64,000 nt of DNA from Marsupella aquatica (taxonomy: Eukaryota; Marchantiophyta). The stretch is taken from positions 20,026,001 to 20,090,000 of the forward strand of contig OZ316898.1 of the NCBI GenBank assembly GCA_973895155.1. The letters run 5' to 3'. The position numbers were made by a program, and so were the translations under genes. Below, piece after piece: positions 25,127 through 38,202 of the stretch. Position 1 is the first letter of the stretch; each line of letters opens with the position of its first letter. Under the pieces are notes generated by a model. The model was not told the DNA's origin and ran no database searches. It was given only the letters and a program-made list of their open reading frames with translations.

Positions 25127-28122
25127 GGGCATATTAGGTTTGAATTGGTATGGAATCATGCCTTTCATTGCAACAATTTTTGGGTTTTTTTGTGGTCTTT
25201 GATATGTTGTGCATATTTAAATTTGACTTTTTTGTGTCCAAATAAAGTAGCTGCCCTAGGTCTCCCAATTCTAGATGCTAGGGGATGCTGAAAGTTTTGT
25301 CCCAAATTATTTTATGAATGACATGGTGGATTACTATGATGATTTTCATGTAGAGGTGTGACAAAGAGATTTGATAAAGAGAGAGTCTCATATACAATTT
25401 TTGTGTCTAATTCGGAATCGAATGTTGATTACTAGCATATGCTTAGAGTTTGAGTATTTTGGGACTTTGATCTATATTGATATGACATTACATTAGGACT
25501 AGGATGAAGATTTGAAAAGAGATTTTTCACATAGAATATATCCATACACATTTACAAGGTAGTTGATTCTCATCCAATAAACTTCAAATATTGTAATTAT
25601 AATATTTTTTTCTCTTAAAATTTCACTTGCCATAATGAGCAACTTCAATAAACTCCCAATACAAGCATGAAATTTTCATGTCTATGTACTTATATCATAG
25701 GTTTCATAAGTCAGAGGTAAGTTCATATATATTACCTAGTACATTACATAAAACAATAGATATGCAACATACATGATATCTAGTTATTGTACACAGTACA
25801 TAATAAAAGTTTATAACGATGAGATTTAGTATGTGATCATGGTACATATTTTTTCTTCTTTGCTATGTAATATTGTAACTGCTATTTCAGTTATATTTTT
25901 TCACTCTGAGTCTCTTCATATTTTTCAGTTACACTACTCCATTAAGATCACGCCAGTTTCTTCAGTCCTAAAATTGATTATACAAGTTAAGAATTTAGAA
26001 TAGACTTCAATTTCACTGCTCCACTACGAGAGTGGGTGTTGCTATCTAGTCCCCAATTGATTGTATATGTTTTCGTAAATCATTGACAATCGACACAAAC
26101 TGTGAGTTATTCTCTAGTGTGCTTTAAAATCTCCACTGATTTGTGTTACATTGGAGCCTGGCACTTATGCTATTTTTTAATGTCATCAATAGCAGCATGG
26201 TGACATTATGATCAATTACAATCCTGGTCTAGCTTACAAAGCTCTCATATCATAATCTTCAATTGTTATTTTTTGCGATCATCCTTTGCTCTTTCGTTTG
26301 CTTGTGTCAATTGCTCTTAGAGTTCTACCTCTTTGCTTTCAAGGATCTGGGCAGTTCTTTTTGTTACACAATATTATTTGGCCTTTGGTTTGATCTTCTG
26401 TCCGAATTTGTTTCTCAAGAATCAACGCAAAATTATTGGATTCAAGATTCAATCACTTGAGATGGTGAAGTGATATTTTGTGTGTAAAACGACTGGATGT
26501 CATTGGTGATGCTCATCCATTGATTTCATTTCATCACCATGGTATTGCCATTCGGTTTCATCATCAATTTATTGTTCTTCTTCTTTGCATTTGTAGTTGT
26601 GCAACAGTTTTTGACATAACCAGTGATAATTCTCATTTGGTTAAATTATCAAAACTTTTTTGTGATCTCTACTTGCTTTGTGTCTAAAGTAGTCCTTACT
26701 CCAACAATCACAATTCTCTTTGTACTTTATAGCAACCTAATAGTCTATGTTTATAGCCTGTGTGAGTGAACAAAAATAGTGTGTAAACTTTATTCAAGAA
26801 AGCATTCGGTGAAGGAACATTTGCAACGAATTGCTAATATTGATCTTCACCTCAAGTTTGCAAAGATATATGTCATAAGCTTCACTATCATTGTGACTAT
26901 GCATGCTATTTAAATTGTTTTGTTTTGGTCAACGTATACACAACTTTGCATTCACCTAACTATTTATTGCTATTTTTTCTGCTAAGCTCGTCAGTTGTGA
27001 ATTTTTCTTGGTCTCATGATAGGTCTTAAAGTAAATAGACATCACAAAATTGGCCAATACCAAACCATGGTTGAATTTCACTTGGTTTGTTTTCAAGCCC
27101 TCTACAGTCTATGGGTTTACTTACACATGACATCAGGCCAGTAACTACAACAGAGACACATATAGGTAGTATAGTTCCATCGGGTTTGAGAGTGGTTGTT
27201 CGTCATGCATCCGATCTATGGTAACTTATTCTCCGTGTTACGATGAGACAGACCATAATCCAGTGTTGGTTTGATGGGATTGTAAAGGAAAAGTCAGCAC
27301 TTCCGATTTCATGGGAGGGACAGACCATGATTGAGAATTTGACTAATTAGATCAAACCCGATTTCATGTGAGTGTTGGACATTTTTGTGAAGGACATCTT
27401 GTGACTCGGTCATTTCTTAGAGATTTAAATTGATCCATTCATTAAGTTTCAAGGTATTAGTTGTATTTGTGAATGGATTGTATGTTATGATTCAGTCTCT
27501 CACTTCCGTAACCAAGATTATTGTCATGTATTATTCTTATTACTATAATTCATTAGTGGTTGGACTATATCCATCAATATTAGGCATGAATGAATTGAGT
27601 GAATCCATCATACCCTGGTCGGAACGTATCCTACTATCCACACAACCTAGTAAAATTTTGACATCAAAGTATTCAAGTCAATTAACTTGTCATTAGGATA
27701 GATGATGCAAGAAAGAGTGTATAGATCTCATTTGTTTTCTTTGCTTATAATTGTGAGATTTGCATATATGCAAGTTACTTTTAAATGAATTCCAATTCTC
27801 ATCAACCCTATCTTTTTTGGGGGGTAGAGTCACCCTAATTTGGTGAGTTTATGTCTCACACCAACAATATATGCAGGTCTCACAAGAAAGACTAGAGTTA
27901 GGATAAAAAAATATTTCACTTAAACCCTCTTACTTATAAAGTCAATATGGCTTGAAACAAGAATTTTTATAATGAAGAGAACACTTTAGGAGGACAAGGG
28001 GGTTGACCTAAAGAAGGACCAAGTAAAGAAAAAAATTAAGGTAGACCTCAAATCGACCAAGTAAAAATTTTTACCATGAATTTGAGCAAAGGAAATTTTT
28101 TTATCCAAGATTTGTAAAGTTA
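25127..28122. other. AT-rich spacer, no gene recognised
   Basis: About 3 kb of AT-rich sequence with only short frames, the longest about 88 codons. I found no transposon termini or conserved protein motifs. Confidence 0.45.
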
Positions 28123-28419
28123 TTGGAAAAAATGAGAAAAAAAGCTTATCACTTCTCCATAGAGACCCTAGTGAAAGAATATGGAGAAACCTTTCTAGTT
28201 GAAAATCTTCCTATGTGGGGAAAAGAAAATTTATTAGTGAAAGACAACAATGATGCTCCACTATTGTTTTATTTGAGAGATTCTTTACGACGCCCATTTA
28301 GAAAGAAAAATCTCACTCTTGATGGACTAAAAACTTTAGAGAAATTCATCATTCAATATCCCCTTAATAACCCAAAAAGGGGATCTTTGTCACAAAAGCA
28401 AGAAAGAAATAAAAGATAA
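28123..28419 (+). CDS. Hypothetical 98-codon open frame, doubtful
   Basis: A basic, lysine-rich frame (ETLVKEYGETFLVENLPMW, then RRPFRKKNLTLDGLKTLEKF) with more protein-like composition than its surroundings. I do not recognise it. It lies 1.3 kb upstream of the Helitron remnant and could be part of a decayed transposon, but nothing in the sequence proves this. Confidence 0.2.
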   Translation: MEKMRKKAYHFSIETLVKEYGETFLVENLPMWGKENLLVKDNNDAPLLFYLRDSLRRPFRKKNLTLDGLKTLEKFIIQYPLNNPKRGSLSQKQERNKR

Positions 28420-29761
28420 GAGAGTTCATCATCTAGCTTTGTAGCATGAGATTGGACATTAAAAAGATCTAGCTGTTATATCAGGTGATATGATAAATAG
28501 AGGGTGGAAGTTAAATATATGCATGAGATTATTTTGAGAATTCACCCCATTATTCAAAATATATGAATATTATTTGAATATGTAAATAAGAAAAATTATG
28601 ATAAGTATAGAAAAATATTTTCTTAGTATGGAAAAGTGGTGCCAAACCTAGTCACTCAACGCCTTCACCAATCCCAGCACTCATGCTTAAGTGTCCTTGG
28701 TGCCCGAATGTCTCCACGGAATACCTCAAGGCACCCTAGTGCCCCTTGCACCACCAGCGTCCCCCCATACGAAGTTGCACTTGCTCTCCTATACGATCGC
28801 TACTCAACGGTCCTCATTGTCTCTTGGAAATTTTTGTTGATCTTTAATTCAACACAATTTTGTCTTTGGGACAACTTGGTCTTCAGCACAGCTTCGTCTT
28901 CGACACAACTTCGTCTTCGTTTTTGGCACAACAAAAATCTTGGGTTAGAGCTTGTGACAAGTCTAGACTCAGCTCTCCTCGGTCATATACAAATATGCTG
29001 CAACTTTGGTTTCTCTCTCATTAGCCCCCCAGGGAGACACTACTCCCCTCATATATGTTTTTGGAGACCTGTCACCCCCGGACCAACTTTGGTCCCTAAA
29101 CATTTTGGTCTCCAACCCGGATCCTATCGCATATAATGGGTTACCAATTAGTTGTTTGTCGCTCCTGTTATTTTTTGGACATGACTATAATTGAAATTTT
29201 AAAAACAATTATGAATGATTGATATTTTTACAGATTACCCATGCCACTCATTTAAAAAACCCTTCAAGATGAACAAATGTTTGCTAAAGGAGAGGGACAA
29301 AGAAATAGATGTGCAATGAGGACTGACCAACCTTAAAATATTGCAGAAGAAATAGTATCCTGTGTGATACAACATGGGCCTACCTCTAGGTATGAATTAA
29401 ATTGATTATTTTCATATTAATTGTGAGTGAAATTTTCACTTTTGAATTGAAAATAATAATTTATGTTGTTTTTGTTCATTATTAGGGGACCGCTTCCAAA
29501 TAAAGATATCATTGTGTCTTCGCAAATCGAGATCAACCCACCACCTCAACGCACAAGTCGTATCGCACGCCTCCCAACTATATATGATAACATTTGTTGA
29601 ATTTTAGTGAATAGATTAAACTTATAGCCTTATTGTTTGACTTTTAATTATATTATTTAATTTTTTATTTTGTTAAATTATTTGTTGTTAGAAGATTGAT
29701 TAAGTTTTTGAGTTGGTTTTTTAATTATGAATATGATTCTACTAATAAAGTTAGTTACTTT
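28420..29761. other. Spacer upstream of the Helitron remnant
   Basis: No supported gene. Near 28855-28935 the motif CACAACTTCGTCTTCG is repeated in degenerate form. At 29519-29600 a short frame, INPPPQRTSRIARLPTIYDN, looks transposon-like but cannot be placed. Confidence 0.35.
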
Positions 29762-31199
29762 GCACTTCAACTTGCATCCACCGGTGCTAATATATCTGGA
29801 GAAGTATATGATAATATAAAACATCTTAACATTTAAGGTGGGATCTATCATTTTATTGATTCTCTATTATATCCTGAAGTAGGGTAACCCCCAAAATTTG
29901 CTCAGCTTAATATTTATGACATTGAGCACAAAATAGAAAATAGAGGAAAGGTTATTATGCGTGAGCATAATGCATATGTGAGATCATTTCAAACTATAGC
30001 ATGTGAGGTTGATAGTCAAAATGTACGCATACTACTAAAAGCTAGCAAAAGAGGTCTTGATGCTAGATGTTATATAACTTGTCGGTAGTGTTGGAGGTCG
30101 CAGCCATTATTCTGAGAGATGGAAGTGAGGAAGTTGGTCCATATGATATAATTGTATATTTGCCTGGAGGAGTTTATCATATATTTGACCTCAATCAGGC
30201 ATATATTCTTTTGCATTTTGTTATACTATTTCCATACAATGAGGCAGGATGGCATATAGGCATTCAGAAATATAATTTTTCTATAGTAGAAGAAAATATT
30301 GTTATGGGAATTGAAGAGGATGTGGTGGAGAATATTATTCATGGGAGAGGTTACAACGACATGATCGATAATGATACACATACAGATACAGGGACAAGTA
30401 ATATAATCCCTTTGAAGTTTGCTTCATTTAGGTTTCATACAAGGGAGGATAATCCTACAATGTGCATGAATGGTAGTAGGTTGACATGTTTTGATCGGCT
30501 TTATCAAGAGTACATGGTGGATGTTTAATATGTCATTATTCCTTGAAAGAGACCATTTTATAAATTTTGATTGTTCCCCCGTAAAAAATCCCACGGGAAG
30601 GGCGAACAGTGAAGAAGGCCCAAAAAGGCCAGACAACAGACCCGGCCACAGGGTAACCCCCACAAGTGTAGGGGCAGACCAAGGGCACAGGACCTTATTG
30701 AGAGACATTTTTGTATAATCTTCTACTAGCAAGGGTTAGATGTAATGGGCATATTACTTTTGTCGTGACATCATCGGGGATTGTAGTCTTATTATTATAG
30801 AGAGGTCGTGCGGTACATGCGCGTTTCAAGATTTCATTCATTGTTCACAAAAGCTCTACTTGCAAGTAAGAAATTGAAATTGTAATCATAGTGAGATAGA
30901 GTTTATGAAAATACTAATAAGTGGAATTCCAAGCTATTGGTTTGGAGGATAATATATAAATTCTATTTTTACTAATTACTTTTGTGATAATTGTGTGCAG
31001 CATAGTAATGGAAAGTGAAACTGTATGCTTGATCCTATCCGCATTATTGATCATATGGGATAAAGTATCTACAACTCATAGACATGTCTTTGAGACTATT
31101 AGTCGGACACTTCAAGATATCATGAAGTGCAACTTGCCATTTGGGAGAAAATTAATGATCTTTGGTGGTGGTTTTTGTCAAGTGCTTCATGTTGTTTGA
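29762..31199 (+). pseudogene. Decayed Helitron Rep/helicase gene
   Basis: Three blocks match the plant Helitron polyprotein in order. Block 1 (29762-30080, two in-frame TAA) has STGANISGEVYDNI, FIDSLLYPEVG and KFAQLNIYDIEHKIENR. Block 2 (30067-30528, another frame) has EVAAIILRDG, ILFPYNEAGWHIGI and LTCFDRLYQEYMVDV, like the Helitron-like N domain. Block 3 (30984-31199) has LLIIWDKVSTTHRHVFE, SRTLQDI and IFGGGFCQVLHVV, corresponding to the Pif1-type helicase Walker B region. In block 3 the WDE of Walker B is WDK and the GGDFRQ motif is GGGFCQ. The catalytic Rep (HUH) region and Walker A are missing. A GC-rich insert (about 30590-30715) separates blocks 2 and 3. This copy cannot be autonomous. 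Confidence 0.8.
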
Positions 31200-31894
31200 C
31201 ACGTAGATCAAACAGCCATCATTTGAGCCACCTTCAAAAGATCTTCTATATAACTCCAATTTAGACAAAATTGTACTTTCTAAAATCCAGAATTGATAAT
31301 TTACATAATTTAAATTAAAAAATATTACATTTAATTCAAAGAATCTAACTACACCTGAAAAGGTGGTAGGGAGTGGGGAGGGAGAAGGGGGTATTCAATA
31401 AGTGTCATTTATCATCACATGATTCATTGTTTGACACATGTCAGTAATTATTGGTGGCTTAATTTTTGAGCTTCTTATTTGTTTTGAAAAATTTTGTCAA
31501 ACAGTGATTACATATGGACGTTTGCATTGAATACAACAATTTCATACTTAGGTGAAACATTTAAAGGTACTAGGGAGAAATTCAAAACAGAACGGTGGCC
31601 TAACACTACTCAATGTGTGTACAAAATCTACACCAAAATAGGCTTGCAGCCAATCATGGCTATGCGTATTGCAAGGTGAGGTTGCTTTTTCTGAGGCTCA
31701 ACTTTCTTTACCTGGTCCCAACTTCACTTGTCCCAACACTTTGACCTTTGGTTCCCTGGGTTGGCGCCCTCTTTTTGCTAACTAAATGAATGGAATTCTT
31801 TTGGTTTTTCAAGGCAAAAAAAGAATGTGCCCCGAATACACTGATCATGTAACACATATACTGTAAGTCTCATCAAAAGTATATTACAAAGTCA
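31200..31894. other. Spacer, no gene recognised
   Basis: Contains one 61-codon plus-strand frame (31494-31679) with no recognisable motif and AT-rich sequence. No Helitron 3' hairpin with CTRR could be identified confidently. Confidence 0.35.
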
Positions 31895-32245
31895 ACCCAC
31901 AATCCGCGGGGCGTAGCTCACAAGCACTACAATGATTGAGATGTTTGCAAGCACTATAATGAGAAATAATGTCCACAATCCGTGGGGCGTAGCCCACAAG
32001 CACTACAATGAAAAACAATGTCCACAGTCTGTGGGGCGTAGCCCGCAAACACTACAATGAGAAACAATGTCCACAATACATGGGGCGTAGCCTACAAACA
32101 CTACAATGAGAAACAATATCCACAATCCGCGGGGCATAGCCCACAAGCACTATAATGATTGAGATGGTCACAAGCACTACAATAAAAAACAATGCCCACA
32201 ATCCACCGCGCGTATAGTCGCCCCCAAGCACTACAATGAGAGTAG
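31895..32245. repeat. Minisatellite, unit about 50-76 bp
   Basis: Six units contain CCACAATCCG(C/T)GGGGCGTAGCC, CACAAGCACTACAATGA and GAAACAATG. Two longer units have an additional TTGAGATG..CAAGCACTA segment. Copies start near 31896, 31972, 32021, 32070, 32120 and 32196. Noncoding; it lies just downstream of the last leftward NIF-like exon. Confidence 0.85.
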
Positions 32246-32611
32246 TCTTAATACAAGAAATTTTTTTATTGTAATCAGTGAAAATTCATACATAATATGA
32301 AAGCATTGATTCATAGTCTTTCATCAATGGACAAATGAGACTTAGTCTATATGATCTTTGTGAGTAGAAACTTTTAAGTTTCCATTTTTTTGAAAATTGT
32401 CCTTTAGCCTCTTTGACCAAATAGGGTAGTTGAATTTTATGTATCGATGAAAGTCTGACATACCATTTGAGACTGAAAGCTTTTGAAGATAAGGCATGAG
32501 AGTTTTTTCCAAAAACTGATCATAGAGACCATAGAATGGTTTAGGGTGCAATGATGAATAATATAACGACCCAAAACTTATAGATGTCGGCTCTCCAATC
32601 AGGACTACATT

Positions 32612-33345
32612 CACTAGTAGAAAACATGGTTGTTTATGACCGCAACAATGACTACCCACATGGTCTTTTTATCAAAACAATGACGCATCCGTTTCCGTCT
32701 TTCTAGACGCGTTGCATTGGACATTTGCGTCACGGTCTTTTTGGACAAATGACGCAAAAAATGTGTGGTCATTTCATGTCGTCCGAAATGACTTAACTTA
32801 CAATTTGGTCATAAATGGTGAACGGTCTGAAATGACCAAAAAAATCACCGTCGATAGTCAATCATCTTTCACCGTCAATAGTCTCCGTACCCAATTATAC
32901 AATGCCATGTGGCAGTTAAAGAACATAGATCAATTGTCATTTTGGACAAGTCCAAAATGACGCATAGTATGTAACAAATCAAGTAGTGACACATGGCTCA
33001 AATGGTATTCACCATGAGACAATAGATTTAGGTTATTTTGGACTTGTCCAAAATGACCTACTTAGAGACAAGTCATATGGGGGCACGTGGCTGAATTGAG
33101 AGTAGACACATGGAAATACATATGTCTTGAATGACTTGAGACGAGTCATATTGGACATAAATACAGATGTTCATAATGACCATGAAATAAGTCATTTTAT
33201 ATGTCATTTTGTGGGTCATTCAGGTCATATTTTAAATGACTTGAGTTAAGCAAATTTAAGTGGTCATATTGGACACAAACAAATGTGTATGAAGTGACCA
33301 TTCATTATGTCATTGTTTGTGTCATTCAAGAGTCATGCAGGACAC
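32612..33345. repeat. Left subterminal repeats of the CACTA element
   Basis: The hexamer AATGAC or its complement GTCATT, often within GGTCATTT or AAATGAC, recurs about every 20-40 bp in both orientations. In known CACTA elements such subterminal motifs bind the transposase-associated DNA-binding protein. That role is inferred here by analogy. Confidence 0.75.
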
Positions 33346-34195
33346 TCATCCAATAGATTTGCTGAATAAAAGTTACAAAATGTCATTACTAATAATAGAC
33401 ATTCTCTTCATCCAAGGTACATGCATTTAAGTCAAGCAATAGTTATTCAACTCAATACAAATTTATGAAACAAAATGTCATTGAAGAAAAACATACAAAT
33501 AGTATTATCAGATGGATTGAATGTTACAATTTGAAATACATAACAACTTTTAATGTCTACAGAAAAACAAAGTTGTCACTCGTTCTACAAAACCTACATC
33601 TATCAAGCCTACATAAACTGTTTCTTGGCCCATCTAGAATTCCACAATGCAGTGAACCAAAAATCCATTGATTGTGTACTGTGGGCATCATTTGAGAGGT
33701 AGGTACTTGTTACATATTCATCTAAGAATTACCTACCGACCAGTCTTTGACGCCCCTTGTAGATTGCAAAACTTCTGCAGCTCTTCATTGTCAGCATTCT
33801 CCAACTCCATCCTACCCTAGCGGTAACAAAAATGTCAATTCCAGAGTAGAGCTCATCCCAACGACGCATTGGTAAGCCTTATTGTCATCAAGAACTAGCC
33901 ACGTTAACAAGTAGAATATTGTTATTCCCATCATGAGATGACATATCGTTCCAATCTTTAGGTCGAAGCATCTTTGGGGAGAGCACAGCCAACATTGAAA
34001 TTCTAAATAAAGATGCCAGATAACTGAGGAGTGCAGAAGGCCTCTCAAAAATAGCCTCTTGTCACCAAAGTTGAACATACAGGAACAGAGTACCGATAAC
34101 TTAATTTCACTTCCGTCCAGGTACTAGTCATAGAGAGGATCTATTATTTACCAATCAGAAGTGCACCCAGCAAAGGGACCAGGGCCCATAAATAA

Positions 34196-35282
34196 ATTTG
34201 GAGAAGGGAATCAATACACATTTTTCTAGGGTAGCACAGGGACCAATGGTACCTCGTTCCTGCAAGTACATTGACACATTCACTTTAAATATACCATTGC
34301 ATGCCAACAAGTTAGTAAAAAATAGCAATTTAAAACAAAGCTTATCAAAACATGTATCCCTGTCAGAATTTCACATAAAAAGTTGTATCCTTCCTGGCTT
34401 TAGAGGCAAATAACCAAGTCAACAGTCAACAATGAAGTCTGTTAGTAATAAATAATACTTGATAGTTGATAGCTTCATGATACTGGGAACTACACGGAAA
34501 TGTGTCCTTGTTAGAGTCCTTGCAATATATTATCAGCTCTGCAAGATCCTTTGACAGTCACTATCTGCAACATAAATTTTAGTACTGCAGTTTGGACATA
34601 TTCATTGGACCAATCCTGCCATAATTAAAACATGACTGTGAAAATACCACAAGCATGAAAACTTACTTGAAGACACGATTGATTCCAGTAACTAGCAAAG
34701 GTTTCATCCATCCCTGTTTCTTCTCATGGCTTTATTCCCCGATTCTTGGTGTACCCAACACTACCCACCCACAATGTCAAACGAGAGTTTTGACGGTGCA
34801 TATATACCAATCATCGACCATGGTCTAATGTTCAATTATCTGTATGATAGAAGTCAGATAAATCTCATTCCACTGAAGCATGTCATATATACTTGAAGAC
34901 GAGACTGGTAGGGTGAAAGCTATTTCTTCTTATTGAACTCTGGGCCTTTCTACTTGTTGATTAATAAAAGCAGGAATGCAATAGTTTGCCACATCAATTT
35001 TTTTACAAAACCTCAGTCAGACCTAAAGCTAGGTCACTAGATTGGAGAAGGGAAAGCACCTTTTCTAGGTGGCACAGCTACCAGTGCTACCTTGTAGCCT
35101 CATGCCCTTTGACACATTCACTTAAAATATAGCACTGCCAGCAAGTACAAACAAAAATATTAAACACAAAGCGTATGCAAGTACTTATGAGTCCTTGTAA
35201 GAATTTCACATAAAAAGTTGTGTCCTTCCTGTCTTTATAGGCAAAGCACCATGCAACAGTCAAAGATGAAGTTGGTTAATAT
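34196..35282. repeat. Diverged direct repeat inside the CACTA element
   Basis: Copies at about 34196-34440 and 35042-35282 share GGAGAAGGGAA, GACACATTCACTT, AGAATTTCACATAAAAAGTTGT, TCCTTCCTG.CTTTA and AACAGTCAA.GATGAAGT. They are 846 bp apart and noncoding. They could be duplicated captured intron or spacer DNA. Confidence 0.75.
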
Positions 35283-35519
35283 ACTCAAATCAAACCTTAG
35301 CCATCCAGGAGGAATAACATGAACTAAAGATAGAGAATGATGAAAAAATAAAATCAACAGAATTTAGTGAACTCACGGTTACCATCCCAATTATTGAGTA
35401 GATGCTCAGGCAGCGCCCTCACACTAGCTACCTAGCTATTCAATTTCAATCCACAGTCCTCGACAACTACAATATATAGAGCAAAAATTTCAATGTAAAC
35501 CGTGCCATTTGAATTCCCA

Positions 35520-35907
35520 AAGAATCTAATAGCTTCTCTTCATCATAAGTGCCCCTAGGCTGTAGAGATGTTCCAAAAACTTTACCATGGCTGCCCTGGA
35601 GTTCACCTTGAGGGCTTATCTATGAAGTCAAAACTAAGAACATTGTCAGTTCCAAGAGCTTTTAGCTGCAAGACTACATTGGCTTACTACATCGCTTGAT
35701 TTCTGGCACTGTCACAAACAGTGAATCTATCACAAATTGGATCCCTGGGATATAGAGAGATGTCTCTACAATATTAGTGGCCAGCAGAGAGAGTCTAGAG
35801 CCCATCAGATGAGATCTTATGGAGCAAATAGACACGACATTTAAAGCGTTGTCCCAAGAGTTTTGAGAGCTGCCACTGGGTACAATTTTACTGTGCACAT
35901 CCTTCAA
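35520..35907 (-). pseudogene. Captured fragment of a DEAH-box RNA helicase gene
   Basis: The minus strand encodes LLATNIVETSLYIPGIQFVIDS, matching helicase motif V (ATNIAETSLTIPGI.YVVD) of DEAH-box proteins. PEIKRC follows, then NVVLQLKALGTDNVLSFDFIDKPSR, typical of the region after the RecA2 lobe in DHX33/DEAH10-type helicases. A further piece, EHLYSLGAL, then LGIQMARF, lies toward 35520. The QRAGRAGR motif VI segment between DS and PEIKRC is missing, and stops and frame changes are present. It lies wholly within the CACTA element, so it looks like transposon-captured host gene sequence. The source gene is not in this window. Confidence 0.75.
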
Positions 35908-36232
35908 TCAACAGATTTTGAAGCTACAACTTGCTGCTTATTTTTCTCCTTGAATGCCCAAAAACTTTAGACTCACATTATAAGTGAATCATGAAACAGT
36001 GGTGATACACTACACATGACTAATGAAAGAAACCCCACAAACCGTACCCCAAGCCATCAATCCCGCTCTAGCATGATTTAATATCTACAACATAACCAAC
36101 AAAACGGTATGTTTCTCAAATGCCATAGAAATATTGATAATATTTCAAAATTCATGCAAAAGGGAAATACAACAGCATTTACGACATGACGCTCTTTGCC
36201 GGCCAGCAAAAACATCCCAAAGATCTTGGCAT

Positions 36233-36971
36233 TTAGGATCGAGTCTCCTCCTTCAGATCATTAATAATACAGCGAGGGATCCCAAAATCTACTAACATGT
36301 CGATTGCCACCGGTCGAATGTGACCAAACATTGACAAACATTGGGTGATCATTTCGAGGATCGAGGAATCATCGATGCTGCTATTTGATCCAAAGCATGA
36401 TATACATTGAATATCAAAATTTTCTCCCCTCTTCAAGTGGAGTATATATTATCGGAGAGAAGATGTACGGGAAAAATCAAAGTGGATGGCAGGGGCTGTC
36501 TAGAGAAAACACAAGGGAAAGTTCAATGCAATTGCAAACTAGCGATAAGGGCTCAGTCGGCGGACACTGGCAGTTGCAACTACAACTAGTTGATTAGAAT
36601 CAAACCCACCCTAAAATTTGTCGTTTGAATCAAGAAGCCGAGAAGGATAATAGGACGCAGTTGCATGAAGCTCGATCCATAGCGAGAGAGCTAGAAGGTC
36701 TGCAAGCACCAAAGCCTTGAGCGCGGCATTTCTTGCGAGTGGAGATTTTGAAAATACAAAGGGAAGTAACAATATATGTTTTACACTGTCCGACTCTCCT
36801 TATGGACCTGTAAAGAGACAATAAACCAGTGTAAACCTTGGTTTTAGAACCCAACTTGCAGGTCAGCTTGACACCTGAGTCAGTTTGGATGACCTTTGAA
36901 GTGACTATAAGGGTTGATTCCAAACCTGATATATAAGGGTGCACGTCGTGACTTACAGACCCTGTACACAA
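36233..36971 (-). other. CACTA interior with two unrecognised frames
   Basis: Minus-strand frames at 36233-36436 (ILEMITQCLSMFGHIRPVAI, then DMLVDFGIPRCIINDLKEE) and 36630-36971 look more protein-like than the flanks and could be further captured gene fragments. I do not recognise either. Confidence 0.25.
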
Positions 36972-37610
36972 GGTGTAAACATGGTGTAAAGGAGGTATAA
37001 ATCAATAGTTTTACCTCGTTCTGAGATCCATAAGCCATGTCCTTGACATCTGTACATGTACCTGCTGGAGGGGCTCTGAAAGTGAATAAGATAAGTTGAT
37101 ATTGGTTAACACAAGCATACAGCTAAAAGTAGCTAGCCACAACAATGTGCTAGGCCAGGGAACCTAGCTGGACAGGTGATTTTATGTGGTCTACGTGGCT
37201 TAGACTAAGAATTTGGCTCCAGGATAGCCATCCCATGTATAGGCATGTATTGCACTCATGAACATGTCCTAAGCCAAGTAATAACCTTGTCGGTGGGTGG
37301 GGCATGATCGAGCTAGTTGGTGGCAAAATTTTTGAATTAGTAGTTTTAATCATGGCTTTCCTCGCCAACGCTAACTATTTGGGGAGACTGGAAATTTTTA
37401 TTCTCTAGCATTTTTTGGATTTGGGGTACTTGTAAACAAAGTGTATAGAGTAGGGTTGTATGATACTATTTAAGGCCCTATTTTGTTGGTGTCTGATCCT
37501 CAATGACACCAACACATGTATCTAATGACTCTTGTTGGGCAGGTGTCATTTGGTGGATATGACTTAAAGTAAGTCAACTTAAAGTAAGTCATTTGGTGGA
37601 TATGACTTAA

Positions 37611-37673
37611 AGTGCCAATGACATGTATCTAAGTCATTTGGTGGATATGACTTAGATACATGTCATTGGCACT
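37611..37673. repeat. Perfect 27-bp inverted repeat, 9-nt loop
   Basis: Arms 37611-37637 and 37647-37673 are exact reverse complements (AGTGCCAATGACATG outward) around the loop TTGGTGGAT. It lies at the inner edge of the right subterminal region of the CACTA element and could form a strong hairpin. Nearby partial duplications of GTCATTTGGTGGATATGACTT suggest it arose by rearrangement of subterminal repeats. Confidence 0.85.
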
Positions 37674-38202
37674 TATGACAGTCAAAAGCATGACTGGCTC
37701 CAAAATGAAGTCATGTGCTGCAAGTAGTGGTACAAACGGTTGATAAGTTTCTTGTCCCATACTCCTTTTGATGAGTACCATGACTTGGGACTAGTTGTTG
37801 GGTAACACAAAAGTTTGGAACCCCTAACGTATAAGGTTACTTAGGCTTACTCCACCATACGACAACTATATGTGTGGAGGGGCCATAAACATTTTATAAG
37901 CCATTACCAATCAACCCAAATGAAATGAAGAAAGAGACCCTTTCCATTGTTGTCCTGCAACAACCTTGTTATCCCCTAGGGCCCACCTCTACTTCTAGCC
38001 CCAGTTTGGTCATTATAACCTCTTTCCTCAATGACATCATGAGGGAATCCTCTAATGACCCCATTTTGGGTGATTTGGTACTCCCATATCATAATCACAA
38101 TGACATTCTAGGAGGTCATTATTTGGCATTTATGACCTAGAGTTGTTCACAAATGGCCCAATGAAGCACAAGTTTAGGGTTTAGAAATAGAATCCCCATA
38201 TC

